Of a DNA stretch of 64,000 nucleotides, positions 37,602 to 46,864 are shown piece by piece (position 1 is the first letter of the stretch; each line of letters begins with the position of its first letter). The notes below the pieces were generated by a model. That model was given only the letters and a program-made list of their open reading frames with translations, made no database searches and was not told the origin of the DNA. Both the position numbers and the translations under genes were made by a program. Location: contig CAWAVV010000035.1 in assembly GCA_963785565.1 (NCBI GenBank), positions 1-64,000 of the forward strand, written 5' to 3'. Source of the stretch: AP-15 sp963785565. Lineage in GTDB: Bacteria; Pseudomonadota; Alphaproteobacteria; ATCC43930; CGMCC-115725.

Positions 37602-38027
37602 TTAGGCAGCGTCGGCTTCTTCCTGTTCCTCGGTCCCGGTCGGACCCGAATCCTTGCCCTTGGCCGCCGGGTCGCGATCGACCAGCTCGATTACCGCCAT
37701 CGCCGCATTGTCGCCGTAGCGGAAACCCGCCTTGATGATGCGGGTATATCCGCCGGCGCGGCCCATATACCGCTCGGCCAGGGTCGTCATCAGCTTGTTG
37801 GCAAGAGGTGCGTCTTGCAGCCGGGCGATCGCCCTCCGCCGGTTGGCGAGCCCGCCATGCTTGCCGAGGGTGATCAGCCGCTCGACGATCGGCCGCAGAT
37901 CCTTGGCCTTGGGCAGGGTCGTGGTAATCTGCTCGTGCTTGATCAGCGCGGCGGCGAGATTCTCGAACATCGCCTTGCGATGCTCGGACCGGCGGCTGAA
38001 GCTGCGGCCTTTCAGGCGGTGACGCAT
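37602..38027 (-). CDS. rplQ: 50S ribosomal protein L17
   Basis: 141 residues. It starts MRHRLKGRSFSRRSEHRKAM, with the conserved LIKHEQITTTLPKAKDLRP, and has a short acidic C-terminal tail rich in Glu. It is the last gene of the ribosomal superoperon, seven bases after rpoA. Confidence 0.97.
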   Translation of the reverse strand: MRHRLKGRSFSRRSEHRKAMFENLAAALIKHEQITTTLPKAKDLRPIVERLITLGKHGGLANRRRAIARLQDAPLANKLMTTLAERYMGRAGGYTRIIKAGFRYGDNAAMAVIELVDRDPAAKGKDSGPTGTEEQEEADAA

Positions 38028-38034
38028 CGGACCC

Positions 38035-39051
38035 TCAATAAGGTTCGTCGAGTCGCTTGGCCAGCTCCTCGATATTTTCGGGTGGCCAGTTGGGGATTTC
38101 CATCCCCAGATGCAGGCCCATCTGAGCCAGCACTTCCTTAATCTCGTTCAATGATTTGCGCCCGAAATTCGGGGTCCGCAGCATCTCGGCCTCGGATTTC
38201 TGCACGAGATCGCCAATGTAGACGATATTATCGTTCTTGAGGCAATTGGCCGAGCGTACCGACAATTCGAGTTCGTCGACCTTGCGCAGCAAGTTCTTGT
38301 TGAAGGGGAGCTCGCTCGGCCGCGTCTCGTCGGAGGGGTGGCGCGGCTCCTCGAAATTGATGAACAGTTGGAGCTGATCCTGCAGGATGCGCGCGGCCAG
38401 CGCCACTGCGTCCTCGGGCGTCACGGCGCCGTTGGTTTCGAGCCGCATCGCCAGCCTGTCGTAGTCGGTGACCTGGCCAACCCGCGTGTTCTCGACGCGA
38501 TAGGAGACCTTGCGGACCGGGCTGAACAGCGCATCGACGGGGATCAACCCAATCGGCGCGTCTTCCGCCCGGTTCTGCGTCCCGGGCATATAGCCCTTGC
38601 CGCTCTCGACGGTCAGTTCCACCGCGATCCTGGCGCCGCTGTCGAGGGTGCAGATCACCAGTTCGGGGTTCATAATGTCGATGTCGTGGCCGGTCTCAAT
38701 GGCGCCGGCGCGGATCTCGCCTGGGCCGACGGCGCGCAGCCGCATGCGCTTGGGCCCTTCGCCGTACATCCTCAAATCGATGCTCTTGACGTTGAGGACG
38801 ATGTCGGTCACGTCTTCGAGGACGCCAGGGATAGACGAGAACTCGTGCAGCACCCCCTCGATCTGGATCGAGGTCACAGCGGCCCCTTGCAGCGATGAAA
38901 GCAATACGCGGCGCAACGCGTTGCCCAAGGTTAGTCCGAAACCGCGTTCCAGCGGCTCGGCAACGACCGTGGCGACGCGCTTGGGATCATCGCCCGGCTC
39001 TACCGAAAGCTGTTTCGGCTTGATAAGGGTTTGCCAATTCTTTTGAATCAC
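38035..39051 (-). CDS. rpoA: DNA-directed RNA polymerase alpha subunit
   Basis: 338 residues. It dimerises to seed RNA polymerase assembly. The N-terminal domain has EPLERGFGLTLGNALRRVLL; the C-terminal domain, which binds UP elements and activators, has NDNIVYIGDLVQKSEAEML and PNFGRKSLNEIKEVL. GTG 39051 (VIQKNWQTLIKP) matches the alphaproteobacterial N-terminus and has GAGG eight bases upstream; a GTG at 39060 is less likely. Confidence 0.97.
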   Translation of the reverse strand: MIQKNWQTLIKPKQLSVEPGDDPKRVATVVAEPLERGFGLTLGNALRRVLLSSLQGAAVTSIQIEGVLHEFSSIPGVLEDVTDIVLNVKSIDLRMYGEGPKRMRLRAVGPGEIRAGAIETGHDIDIMNPELVICTLDSGARIAVELTVESGKGYMPGTQNRAEDAPIGLIPVDALFSPVRKVSYRVENTRVGQVTDYDRLAMRLETNGAVTPEDAVALAARILQDQLQLFINFEEPRHPSDETRPSELPFNKNLLRKVDELELSVRSANCLKNDNIVYIGDLVQKSEAEMLRTPNFGRKSLNEIKEVLAQMGLHLGMEIPNWPPENIEELAKRLDEPY

Positions 39052-39157
39052 AATTTGCACCTCAGTCGGTGGTGGCGGAGGCCATCCGCAGCGTCAGCCG
39101 GTGGCAGCGCAACCGGCATCTCTCGATAACAGCCCCTGGCCGGGGCGGATCTTCTGG

Positions 39158-39556
39158 TCAGACGCGGCGCCGTTTGGGCGGCCGGCAACCATTGTGCGGG
39201 ATCGGAGTCACATCGCGGATCGAGGTGACGGCGAACCCTACCGACTGCAGCGCGCGCAGTGCCAATTCGCGTCCCGAACCCGGGCCTTTGACCTCGATCT
39301 CGAGGGTGCGCATGCCGTGCTCCATGGCCTTGCGCCCGGCATCCTCGGCGGCGACCTGCGCCGCGTAAGGGGTTGATTTGCGGGAGCCCTTGAACCCCTG
39401 GCTGCCCGACGACGACCAAGCGATGGTGTTGCCCTGCGCGTCGGTGATGGTGATCATCGTATTGTTGAAGGTGGCGTTCACATGCGCCGTACCCGACGTT
39501 ATGTTCTTGCGTTCGCGCCGGCGAAGACGCGGCGCGGGCGCCGCCGTTCTGGCCAT
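39158..39556 (-). CDS. rpsK: 30S ribosomal protein S11
   Basis: 132 residues. S11 lines the platform near the mRNA exit. TSGTAHVNATFNNTMITITD and WSSSGSQGFKGSRKSTPYAA are diagnostic, and the C-terminus ends in PHNGCRPPKRRRV. It lies 36 bases after rpsM, with a 106-base gap before rpoA. Confidence 0.98.
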   Translation of the reverse strand: MARTAAPAPRLRRRERKNITSGTAHVNATFNNTMITITDAQGNTIAWSSSGSQGFKGSRKSTPYAAQVAAEDAGRKAMEHGMRTLEIEVKGPGSGRELALRALQSVGFAVTSIRDVTPIPHNGCRPPKRRRV

Positions 39557-39592
39557 CTATCTGTGTCCGCGGTTATCGCTGAGTGTCGGGCT

Positions 39593-39961
39593 TTATTTCT
39601 TTTTCCCGGCGATCGGACGGGCCGGACCCTTGCGCGTACGCGCGTTCGTATGCGTTCGCTGGCCGCGTACCGGCAGCCCCTTGCGATGGCGCAACCCGCG
39701 ATAACAACCGAGATCCATCAGCCGCTTGATGTTCATCGCTACGAGCCGACGCAGATCGCCCTCGACGGTAAATTCGCGGTCGATCACTTCGCGCATGCGC
39801 AAGACTTCGTCATCGGTCAGCTCGTGGACCCGCCGTTCGGGCGGAATGCCGATCCGGTTACAGATCTGAAGGGCGGTGCTTCGCCCGATCCCATGAATAT
39901 AAGCGAGGCCGATGGGCACTCGCTTTTGGTTCGGGATATTCACGCCAGCGATACGCGCCAC
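39593..39961 (-). CDS. rpsM: 30S ribosomal protein S13
   Basis: 122 residues. S13 contacts the P-site tRNA and the 50S subunit. MARIAGVNIPNQKRV at the start, IHGIGRSTALQIC, and the C-terminal basic tail RHRKGLPVRGQRTHTNARTR identify it. Confidence 0.98.
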   Translation of the reverse strand: MARIAGVNIPNQKRVPIGLAYIHGIGRSTALQICNRIGIPPERRVHELTDDEVLRMREVIDREFTVEGDLRRLVAMNIKRLMDLGCYRGLRHRKGLPVRGQRTHTNARTRKGPARPIAGKKK

Positions 39962-40094
39962 TTGCGCTTCTCCTCAACAGATTCAAAAATGATAGCGGGT
40001 GGGGCTCGTCACAAGGGCAGCCATTATATCGGGGCTGGGGCCCACGTCAATCCCGGTTGCGGCATTATAGCGCTGCCGACGCGTCGGTCGGCCA

Positions 40095-40739
40095 TCATCC
40101 CAGGATCGTCTCGATCTGCCGCGTCACCTTGTCGATGCCGCTCATCCCTTCGACGCAGTGCAAAATGCCGCGATCACGATAATACGGCAGGATCGGCGCC
40201 GTTTGCCGGCGATAGACCTCAAAACGCGCATGTACCGCCTCCGGCCGGTCATCCGGCCGATGCGCGAATTCGCCGCTGCCGCAGACGTCGCATACCCCCT
40301 CGGTCTGCGGCCGGTGATAGCGTTCGTGATAGCTGGCTCCGCACCCAGCGCAAGAGAATCGCCCGGCGAGCCGGTCGATCAGCACCGCCTCGTCGACCTT
40401 TATCAGGATGACGCGGTCGAGGCCGAGGCCGCGTCTCGCCAACATATCGTCGAGAGCTTGCGCCTGCGGCACCGTTCGCGGGAAGCCGTCGAGGACAAAG
40501 CCAGCGCCGCAATCCGGCTCGCCGATTCTTGCGGCGATCATATCGATCATAATCCCGTCGGGAACCAGCTGTCCGGAATCCATGATGCCTTTGACCCGCC
40601 TCCCGAGTTCGCTTCCGGAGGCGGTCGCCGCGCGAAGCATGTCGCCGGTGGCCAAGTGGCAAATGCCGCGGCTCTGTTCGATCCGCTTCGCCTGGGTCCC
40701 CTTTCCCGAGCCCGGCGGTCCGAGCAGGATCAGGTTCAT
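40095..40739 (-). CDS. adk: Adenylate kinase
   Basis: 214 residues. It interconverts ATP plus AMP with two ADP. The P-loop is GPPGSGKGTQAKR, the AMP-binding segment LATGDMLRAATASGSELG, and FVLDGFPRTVPQAQALD follows. The LID is of the long, zinc-binding type with four cysteines (CAGC, then CDVC), as in Gram-positives and many alphaproteobacteria rather than E. coli. It overlaps the end of secY by four bases. Confidence 0.97.
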   Translation of the reverse strand: MNLILLGPPGSGKGTQAKRIEQSRGICHLATGDMLRAATASGSELGRRVKGIMDSGQLVPDGIMIDMIAARIGEPDCGAGFVLDGFPRTVPQAQALDDMLARRGLGLDRVILIKVDEAVLIDRLAGRFSCAGCGASYHERYHRPQTEGVCDVCGSGEFAHRPDDRPEAVHARFEVYRRQTAPILPYYRDRGILHCVEGMSGIDKVTRQIETILG

Positions 40740-42082
40740 CCGCGTCGACCCCTCAGTTTCGCCTTCCTGATAAGGCCCTCATACTGGTGGGCCAGCAGAT
40801 GCGAATGGATCTGTGCGACCGTGTCCATCGTGACGCTGACGACGATCAACAGGCTCGTCCCGCCGAAATAGAAAGGTACTGAATATTCCGAAATCAGAAT
40901 CTCGGGCAGGATGCAGACAGCAGCCAAATAGGCGGCCCCGACCACGGTCAATCGGGTTAGCACGTAATCAAGATAGTCGGCGGTGTTCTTGCCCGGCCTG
41001 ATTCCGGGGATGAACCCGCCGTATTTGCGCAAATTATCCGCGGTCTCGGTCGGATTGAATACAATCGCGGTGTAGAAAAAACAGAAGAAAACGATCAGCA
41101 CGACATAGAGCGCCATGTAGAGCGGTCGGCCGTGCGCGAGATAGGTGGTGATCTGGCCGAGCCAGCCATAGCTGCCCCCGCCTACCTCGAAATTCGCTAC
41201 CGTTGCCGGTAGGAGCAGCAGCGAGGAGGCGAATATCGGCGGAATGACCCCAGATGTGTTGATCTTGAGCGGCAGGTGCGAGGCGTCGCCGCCGAACATT
41301 TTGTTGCCGACCTGACGCTTGGGGTATTGCACCAAGAGGCGGCGTTGGGCGCGCTCCATGAACACGATGAACCCAACCACAAGGATCGACACCACCAGGA
41401 ACAGAATGATGAAAAAGCTCGAGATTGCTCCGGTGCGCCCGAGTTCGAGGGTGGAAGCGAGGGCATGCGGCAGGTTGGCGACAATGCCGGCAAAGATGAT
41501 CAGCGAGATGCCGTTACCGACCCCGCGCGCGGTGATTTGTTCGCCGAGCCACATCAGAAACACCGTTCCCCCGACCAGGGTTATGACCGTCACCAGCCGG
41601 AAAAACAGGCCCGGGTTCAGCACCGCCGTTTCAGCCCCGGCGCGCATGCCCTCGATCCCGACCGCGATCCCGTAGGCTTGGACCGCCGCCAGCAGCACGG
41701 TGCCATAACGGGTGTACTGGTTCAGCTTTTTGCGTCCACTTTCGCCCTCTTTTTTCAGCGCCTCGAGAGTGGGCGAAACCGCTGTCAGAAGCTGGATGAT
41801 GATCGATGCCGAAATGTACGGCATGATGTTCAGAGCAAAGATCGTCATGCGCCCGAGCGCGCCGCCCGAGAACATGTCGAACATGCCGAGGATGCCGCCG
41901 GCATTGCGCGAGAAAATGTCGTGCAGAATTGCCGGGTCGATCCCGGGAATCGGGATGTAGGTGCCGAGCCGGTAGATCACCAGCGCCCCAAGCGTGAACC
42001 AGATGCGGCTCTTGAGCTCGGTCGCCTTGGTGAAGGCGGAGAGGTTGATGCTGGAGGCGAGTTGCTCGGCGACTGACGCCAT
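40736..42082 (-). CDS. secY: Preprotein translocase subunit SecY
   Basis: 448 residues with ten hydrophobic segments, forming the protein-conducting channel of the inner membrane. Hallmarks are IYRLGTYIPIPGID in the first segment, MFSGGALGRMTIFALNIMPY in the plug/TM2 region, and RGVGNGISLIIFAGIVANLP. The usual spc-operon position after rplO is kept. Confidence 0.98.
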   Translation of the reverse strand: MASVAEQLASSINLSAFTKATELKSRIWFTLGALVIYRLGTYIPIPGIDPAILHDIFSRNAGGILGMFDMFSGGALGRMTIFALNIMPYISASIIIQLLTAVSPTLEALKKEGESGRKKLNQYTRYGTVLLAAVQAYGIAVGIEGMRAGAETAVLNPGLFFRLVTVITLVGGTVFLMWLGEQITARGVGNGISLIIFAGIVANLPHALASTLELGRTGAISSFFIILFLVVSILVVGFIVFMERAQRRLLVQYPKRQVGNKMFGGDASHLPLKINTSGVIPPIFASSLLLLPATVANFEVGGGSYGWLGQITTYLAHGRPLYMALYVVLIVFFCFFYTAIVFNPTETADNLRKYGGFIPGIRPGKNTADYLDYVLTRLTVVGAAYLAAVCILPEILISEYSVPFYFGGTSLLIVVSVTMDTVAQIHSHLLAHQYEGLIRKAKLRGRRG

Positions 42083-42193
42083 TCGATTTCATCCCTACCT
42101 AAAGCCTGGCCCGACCGAAAGCCCGGCCCATCGACAGCCGGCTCGACCAAGGACAGCCCCGCGCTCGAGGCCGGCCGCGGCGAGCAGCCGCGC

Positions 42194-42694
42194 TCAGGCA
42201 GAGGCGGTTACCTCCGCCTTCGGCTTTCTCTTGCTGGCGCGCAGGATCACCTTGCCTCCGGCTTGCTCGACGGCGGCAATCGCCGCCTTGGAGGCGCCCG
42301 CGACCTCGATCGTCAAGGCCGCGCGCAGCGCTCCCTTGGCGAGTAGGCGAACCCCGTCGCCCTGCCGCCGCAGCACTCCCGAAGCGACCAGTGCCGCGCC
42401 GTCGAGCGTGCCGTCGGCTTTGAGTTTACCCGCGTCAAGCGCCTGTTGCAGCCGGCCGAGATTCACCGTCTTGAAATTCGGACGGAACATCTTGTTATTG
42501 AAGCCACGCTTGGGCAAACGGCGGTGCAGCGGCGTTTGGCCGCCCTCGAAGCCGTTGAGGGCCACCCCGGTGCGCGCGGTCTGACCCTTACCGCCTCTCC
42601 CCGAAGTCTTACCCTTGCCCGATCCGATGCCGCGCCCGACGCGTTTCGCCCGATAGTGCGCTCCCGGATTATCCTTGATCTCGTTGAGTTTCAT
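42194..42694 (-). CDS. rplO: 50S ribosomal protein L15
   Basis: 166 residues. The glycine-rich basic start (KRVGRGIGSGKGKTSGRGGK) and FEGGQTPLHRRLPKRGFNN are typical; the C-terminus is Ala/Lys-rich. ATG 42694 begins the family N-terminus MKLNEIKDNPGA; an open extension to 42799 is unsupported. Confidence 0.97.
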   Translation of the reverse strand: MKLNEIKDNPGAHYRAKRVGRGIGSGKGKTSGRGGKGQTARTGVALNGFEGGQTPLHRRLPKRGFNNKMFRPNFKTVNLGRLQQALDAGKLKADGTLDGAALVASGVLRRQGDGVRLLAKGALRAALTIEVAGASKAAIAAVEQAGGKVILRASKRKPKAEVTASA

Positions 42695-42814
42695 CGTCTC
42701 GTTCGTCCGCGGCTGCGCCCCGCATAAAGGGCAATCAATTCCGGCTGGCCCTCGCACCCGCGACGGAGCCGCGGGCACGGGCCTCCCGCGCCGTAGCAAG
42801 GGCGTGGGTTCTGT

Positions 42815-43006
42815 CTAGCCTTCCTCAACGATCCGCACCAGATGCCCGACCTTACGGATCATGCCGCGCACGGCCGGCGTATCTTCGAGGACCCGGCGCC
42901 GGTGGAGCTTGTTCAAGCCGAGCCCCTTGAGGGTTGCTTCCTGGTCGCGCCTGCGCCCGATCGGGCTTCCGGTCTGCTCGATCGTGACCGACTTCGCGCC
43001 TTGCAT
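42815..43006 (-). CDS. rpmD: 50S ribosomal protein L30
   Basis: 63 residues. Typical L30 pattern: VTIEQTGSPIGRRRDQEATL, GLGLNKLHRRRVLEDTPAVR and a GMIRKVGHLVRIVEE end. Its ATG overlaps the rpsE stop by one base (TAATG). Confidence 0.96.
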   Translation of the reverse strand: MQGAKSVTIEQTGSPIGRRRDQEATLKGLGLNKLHRRRVLEDTPAVRGMIRKVGHLVRIVEEG

Positions 43007-43596
43007 TACGCCGGCTCCCGAGCTTCGGCGTCGCCGCGGCCGAGGATCTCGCCAACCTTCTTCCCGCGCCGGGCCGCCACCGCGCGCGGGCTCGTCGCCC
43101 GGCCGAGCGCCACAAAGGTCGCTTTGATCATATTGTGCGGATTGGCGCTGCCGATCGACTTGGCGACGACATCGTGCACGCCGAGCGCCTCGAAGATCGC
43201 GCGCATCGGACCGCCGGCGATGATCCCGGTGCCGGGCTTGGCGGCGCGCACGATGACCCGTCCGGCCCCATAACTGCTGACAATGTCGTGATGCAGGGTC
43301 CGCCCTTCCCGCAGCGGCACTCGGATCATGTTGCGCCGCGCCTGTTCGGTGGCCTTGCGGATGGCTTCCGGCACCTCGCGCGCCTTGCCGGCGCCATAGC
43401 CGACCCGGCCTTTTTTGTCGCCGACGACAACGAGCGCGGCAAAGCCGAAGCGTCGCCCCCCTTTGACCACCTTGGCGACGCGATTGATGTTGACGAGCTT
43501 CTCGGCAAATTCGCTCTCTTCGCGATCGCGCGACTGACGGTCGCCATCGCCCCGTCCGCGCCGTTCGCCCTGGTTGCGTGACATTGTTCGCGCCAT
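43006..43596 (-). CDS. rpsE: 30S ribosomal protein S5
   Basis: 196 residues. The N-terminus is an Arg/Asp/Glu-rich extension; the double-stranded RNA-binding domain has NINRVAKVVKGGRRFGFAAL and the second domain has VHDVVAKSIGSANPHNMIKA. AAAGGGG precedes ATG 43596. Confidence 0.97.
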   Translation of the reverse strand: MARTMSRNQGERRGRGDGDRQSRDREESEFAEKLVNINRVAKVVKGGRRFGFAALVVVGDKKGRVGYGAGKAREVPEAIRKATEQARRNMIRVPLREGRTLHHDIVSSYGAGRVIVRAAKPGTGIIAGGPMRAIFEALGVHDVVAKSIGSANPHNMIKATFVALGRATSPRAVAARRGKKVGEILGRGDAEAREPA

Positions 43597-43607
43597 GACC
43601 GGCCCCT

Positions 43608-43973
43608 TTAGAAATCCAGCCCGCCTTCGCGGGCGGCGTCGGCCAGGGCTTTGACCCGGCCATGAAACAGATAGGCGCCGCGGTCGAACACGACGCGCTC
43701 GACCCCCGCCGCCTTCGCCCGCTCGGCGATCAGTTTGCCGACCGCACCAGCGGCAGCGATGTCGGCGCCGGTCTTGACGCTCGCCTTCAGCCCTGGATCG
43801 AGGCTCGATGCCGCCGCCAAGGTTCGCCCGGCCGCGTCGTCGATTACCTGTGCATAAATATGCTTCGACGAGCGGAACACCGAGAGCCGGGGCCGATTAC
43901 GGGCCAGGCGGCGTAAGTTCGCCCGCACCCGCTGTCGCCGTCGAAAGAACAGAGCTTTGGCTTTATGTGGCAT
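43608..43973 (-). CDS. rplR: 50S ribosomal protein L18
   Basis: 121 residues. It binds 5S rRNA. RLSVFRSSKHIYAQVIDD, AASSLDP and VVFDRGAYLFHGRVKALADA are diagnostic. Confidence 0.97.
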   Translation of the reverse strand: MPHKAKALFFRRRQRVRANLRRLARNRPRLSVFRSSKHIYAQVIDDAAGRTLAAASSLDPGLKASVKTGADIAAAGAVGKLIAERAKAAGVERVVFDRGAYLFHGRVKALADAAREGGLDF

Positions 43974-43978
43974 CGGGG

Positions 43979-44512
43979 TTACTTCTTTTTGCCTTCCTTG
44001 CGGCGGACGAACTCTCCAGCATATTTGATTCCCTTGCCTTTGTAAGGCTCGGGCGGGCGAAAGGCGCGGATCTCGGCGGCGACCTGACCGACGCGCTGGC
44101 GGTCGGCGCCGCTGACGGTGATGACGGTCGGCCGCTCGCAGGCGATCCTGACATCCTCGGGTATCGGAAACGGGATGTCGTGGCTATAGCCGAGTTGCAG
44201 GTTCAAGATATTGCCCTGGACCGCGGCGCGATAGCCGACCCCGTTGATTTCAAGACCGACCGAGAAGCCTTTCGACACCCCGGTGACCATGTTGCTGACC
44301 AAGGCGCGGGTGGTGCCCCACATCGCGCGCGATTGCTTGGTGTCGTCGGCTGGCGCAATGGTGATCGCGCCATCGGAGATCGAAGCCGTGACCGCGTTGC
44401 TGACGACCAATTTCAACGTGCCGAGCCCGCCTTGCGCGGTCAGAGTGCGGTCCGAGAGTCGGACCTCGACGCCGCTCGGGACCGGCACCGGGTTCTTGCC
44501 GATACGTGACAT
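43979..44512 (-). CDS. rplF: 50S ribosomal protein L6
   Basis: 177 residues. MSRIGKNPVPVPSGV starts it; TRALVSNMVTGVSKGFSVGL and the C-terminal RPPEPYKGKGIKYAGEFVRR are diagnostic. The frame is open upstream to 44782 but ATG 44512 fits the family. Confidence 0.97.
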   Translation of the reverse strand: MSRIGKNPVPVPSGVEVRLSDRTLTAQGGLGTLKLVVSNAVTASISDGAITIAPADDTKQSRAMWGTTRALVSNMVTGVSKGFSVGLEINGVGYRAAVQGNILNLQLGYSHDIPFPIPEDVRIACERPTVITVSGADRQRVGQVAAEIRAFRPPEPYKGKGIKYAGEFVRRKEGKKK

Positions 44513-44522
44513 TCCGGTTACC

Positions 44523-44921
44523 TCAAAAGACGCGGCATAGCACCTCGCCGCCGACCTTTGCGGCGCGAGCCTCGTTGTCGGACAACACGCCGCGCGGGGT
44601 CGAAAGGATGGCGATGCCGAGCCCGTTATAGCTGCGTGGCAGATCGGCGATACGCGAGTAGATCCGCCGGCCAGGCTTCGATATTCGGCTGATTTCGCGG
44701 ATAACCGGCTCGCCATCGACGTATTTGAGCTCGATCTTGAGCTCGGCGACGCCCGGGCGCAAATCCTCGCGGGTAAAGCCACGGATATAGCCCTCGCGCT
44801 TTAGCACTTCGAGCACGTTGGCGCGGATCTTCGAGGCGGGCGAGGCGACGACGGCCTGGCGCGCGCGCTGCCCGTTGCGAATTCGGGTCAGCATGTCTCC
44901 CAACGGGTCGCTCATCGTCAT
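44523..44921 (-). CDS. rpsH: 30S ribosomal protein S8
   Basis: 132 residues. It binds 16S rRNA helix 21. DPLGDMLTRIRNGQRAR opens the protein; the C-terminal YNGLGIAILSTPRGVLSDNE is conserved. ATG 44921 has GGAG ten bases upstream; ATG 44915 is possible. Confidence 0.97.
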   Translation of the reverse strand: MTMSDPLGDMLTRIRNGQRARQAVVASPASKIRANVLEVLKREGYIRGFTREDLRPGVAELKIELKYVDGEPVIREISRISKPGRRIYSRIADLPRSYNGLGIAILSTPRGVLSDNEARAAKVGGEVLCRVF

Positions 44922-44934
44922 CGCCGGGGTTCTC

Positions 44935-45240
44935 CTACCAGCTCGACTTGAGCATGCCGGGGATCTGCCCAGAGGAGGCAAACTCGCGCAGCGCAATGCG
45001 CGACAGCTTGAACTTCCGGTAAAAGCCGCGCGGCCGGCCGGTCAAGGCGCAGCGGTTGCGCACCCGCGTCGGCGAGCTGTTGCGCGGCAACAGGGCGAGC
45101 TTGAGCTGCGCCGCAAAACGCTCCTCCGGCGGCGCGGTTCGGTCGACCGCGATCTGCTTGAGCCGAGACCGTCGGGGGGCGATCTGCTTGGCGAGTTTGA
45201 TCCGCCGGGCATTCTTCTCGATCGAGCTCTTTTTCGCCAT
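44935..45240 (-). CDS. rpsN: 30S ribosomal protein S14
   Basis: 101 residues, the long zinc-free form (no CxxC pair). NRCALTGRPRGFYRKFKLSR and the end REFASSGQIPGMLKSSW are diagnostic. Confidence 0.98.
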   Translation of the reverse strand: MAKKSSIEKNARRIKLAKQIAPRRSRLKQIAVDRTAPPEERFAAQLKLALLPRNSSPTRVRNRCALTGRPRGFYRKFKLSRIALREFASSGQIPGMLKSSW

Positions 45241-45261
45241 TTGGCTAAATTCCTCGCTCCG

Positions 45262-45807
45262 TCAATTCGCAAACGGCATGTCGAAACCCTTGAGCAGCGC
45301 CTTGGCCTCCGCATCGGTTCGCGCCGTGGTCGTGACCACGACGTTCATCCCGCGCACCGCATCGACGCGGTCGTAGTCGATCTCGGGAAAGACGATCTGC
45401 TCCTTGAGCCCGAGCGCGAAATTACCACGGCCGTCGAAGCTCTTGCCCGAAATGCCGCGAAAGTCGCGCACCCGCGGCAGGGCCACGTTGATCAACCGGT
45501 CGAGAAACTCGTACATGCGCTGCCGGCGCAGGGTCACTTTGCAGCCGATCGGCATGCCCTCGCGCAGCTTGAAGGTCGCGATCGACCGTTTGGCGCGGGT
45601 GATGACCGGATGCTGGCCGGTGATCGCGGTCAGCTCGCTCGCCGCGGCCTCGACCTTTTTGCTGTCCTGCACCGCCTCGCCGACGCCCATGTTGACCACG
45701 ATCTTATCGAGCCGCGGCACCTGCATCGGGTTGGTGTAGCCGAACTCCTGCATCAGCGCCGGGCGCAATGTGGTCTCGTAATGATCCTGCAACCGCGGCT
45801 TGCTCAT
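45262..45807 (-). CDS. rplE: 50S ribosomal protein L5
   Basis: 181 residues. It binds 5S rRNA. VPRLDKIVVNMGVGEAVQD, ITRAKRSIATFKLREGMPIG and the C-terminal MNVVVTTTARTDAEAKALL are typical. Four bases separate it from rplX. Confidence 0.97.
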   Translation of the reverse strand: MSKPRLQDHYETTLRPALMQEFGYTNPMQVPRLDKIVVNMGVGEAVQDSKKVEAAASELTAITGQHPVITRAKRSIATFKLREGMPIGCKVTLRRQRMYEFLDRLINVALPRVRDFRGISGKSFDGRGNFALGLKEQIVFPEIDYDRVDAVRGMNVVVTTTARTDAEAKALLKGFDMPFAN

Positions 45808-45811
45808 TTTC

Positions 45812-46132
45812 TCACCTGTCGATGACTTCGCCCGAGCGGCGGGCGACGCGGACCTTGCGCCCGTCGTCGAGCACCTTGTAGCCGATCCGGGTCGGCTTTG
45901 CCGATGCCGGATCGACATGGGCGACATTGGAGATGTGAAGCGCCAATTCTTTCTCGACGATCCCGCCGGGGTCGCCCATCCGCGGCTTGGTGTGCCGTTT
46001 GACGAGATTGACCCCCTGCACGACGATGCGCCGCTCGGCAGGAAGGACGCGCAAGACCTCGCCGGTCCTGCCCTTGTCACGTCCGGCGATGACGACGACG
46101 TTGTCGCCCTTTTTGATCTTCAGCTTTGGCAT
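45812..46132 (-). CDS. rplX: 50S ribosomal protein L24
   Basis: 106 residues. It initiates 50S assembly. The KOW motif is KKGDNVVVIAGRDKGRTGEV, followed by RIVVQGVNLVKRHTKP. Confidence 0.97.
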   Translation of the reverse strand: MPKLKIKKGDNVVVIAGRDKGRTGEVLRVLPAERRIVVQGVNLVKRHTKPRMGDPGGIVEKELALHISNVAHVDPASAKPTRIGYKVLDDGRKVRVARRSGEVIDR

Positions 46133-46154
46133 GAATTCGACCTGCGCGAGCGAA

Positions 46155-46523
46155 TCACAGCACTTCGGGGGCGAGCGACACGATCTTCATGAACCGTCGC
46201 GCCCGTAGCTCGCGGGTGACCGGTCCGAAGATCCGGGTTCCGATCGGTTCGCCCTGCTGGGTGATCAGCACCGCCGCGTTCCGGTCGAAGCGGATTGCGC
46301 TGCCGTCGATGCGGCGGATCTCCTTGGCGGTGCGGACGATGACGGCGCGATGCACGTCGCCTTTTTTCACCCGGCCGCGCGGAATGGCTTCCTTGACCGA
46401 GACAATGATTACATCGCCAACGGTTGCGGTCCGGCGTTTGGAGCCGCCCAGCACCTTGATGCACTGGACCCGACGCGCGCCGGAATTGTCGGCGACGTCC
46501 AGGTTCGTCTGCATCTGGATCAT
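46155..46523 (-). CDS. rplN: 50S ribosomal protein L14
   Basis: 122 residues. MIQMQTNLDVADNSGARRVQ starts it; DVIIVSVKEAIPRGRVKKGD and the final RFMKIVSLAPEVL are diagnostic. Its ATG overlaps the rpsQ stop. Confidence 0.98.
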   Translation of the reverse strand: MIQMQTNLDVADNSGARRVQCIKVLGGSKRRTATVGDVIIVSVKEAIPRGRVKKGDVHRAVIVRTAKEIRRIDGSAIRFDRNAAVLITQQGEPIGTRIFGPVTRELRARRFMKIVSLAPEVL

Positions 46524-46852
46524 GCCGCGCCTCCTGCTGGCGCGACGGTGTCGCCGCCCAACTCGGCTGCGGCCCGGTCGGCATCGGCGACCCGCGAACG
46601 ACGCCCGCCGCGGCCTTCCTCTATAGCTCCCAGTACGACCCAGTGCTTACGCTTCGAGATCGGGCGGCTTTCCTCGATGCGGACGGCGTCGCCGGCATGC
46701 CAGCGGTTGTCTTCGTCGTGCGCCGCGTATTTTTTCGAATGGGTGACGAATTTCTTGTAGACCGGGTGCATCACCCGGCGCTCGACGCGGACGATCACCG
46801 TCTTGTCGCGAGCATCGCTGACGACGACCCCTTGGAGCACGCGTTTCGACAT
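46520..46852 (-). CDS. rpsQ: 30S ribosomal protein S17, with C-terminal extension
   Basis: 110 residues, about 25-30 longer than the usual S17. The core is VLQGVVVSDARDKTVIVRVE with RIEESRPISKRKHWVVL. The extra tail is Arg/Ala/Gly-rich and ends PAGGAA. Confidence 0.96.
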   Translation of the reverse strand: MSKRVLQGVVVSDARDKTVIVRVERRVMHPVYKKFVTHSKKYAAHDEDNRWHAGDAVRIEESRPISKRKHWVVLGAIEEGRGGRRSRVADADRAAAELGGDTVAPAGGAA

Positions 46853-46864
46853 TCTGCTTCTTCC

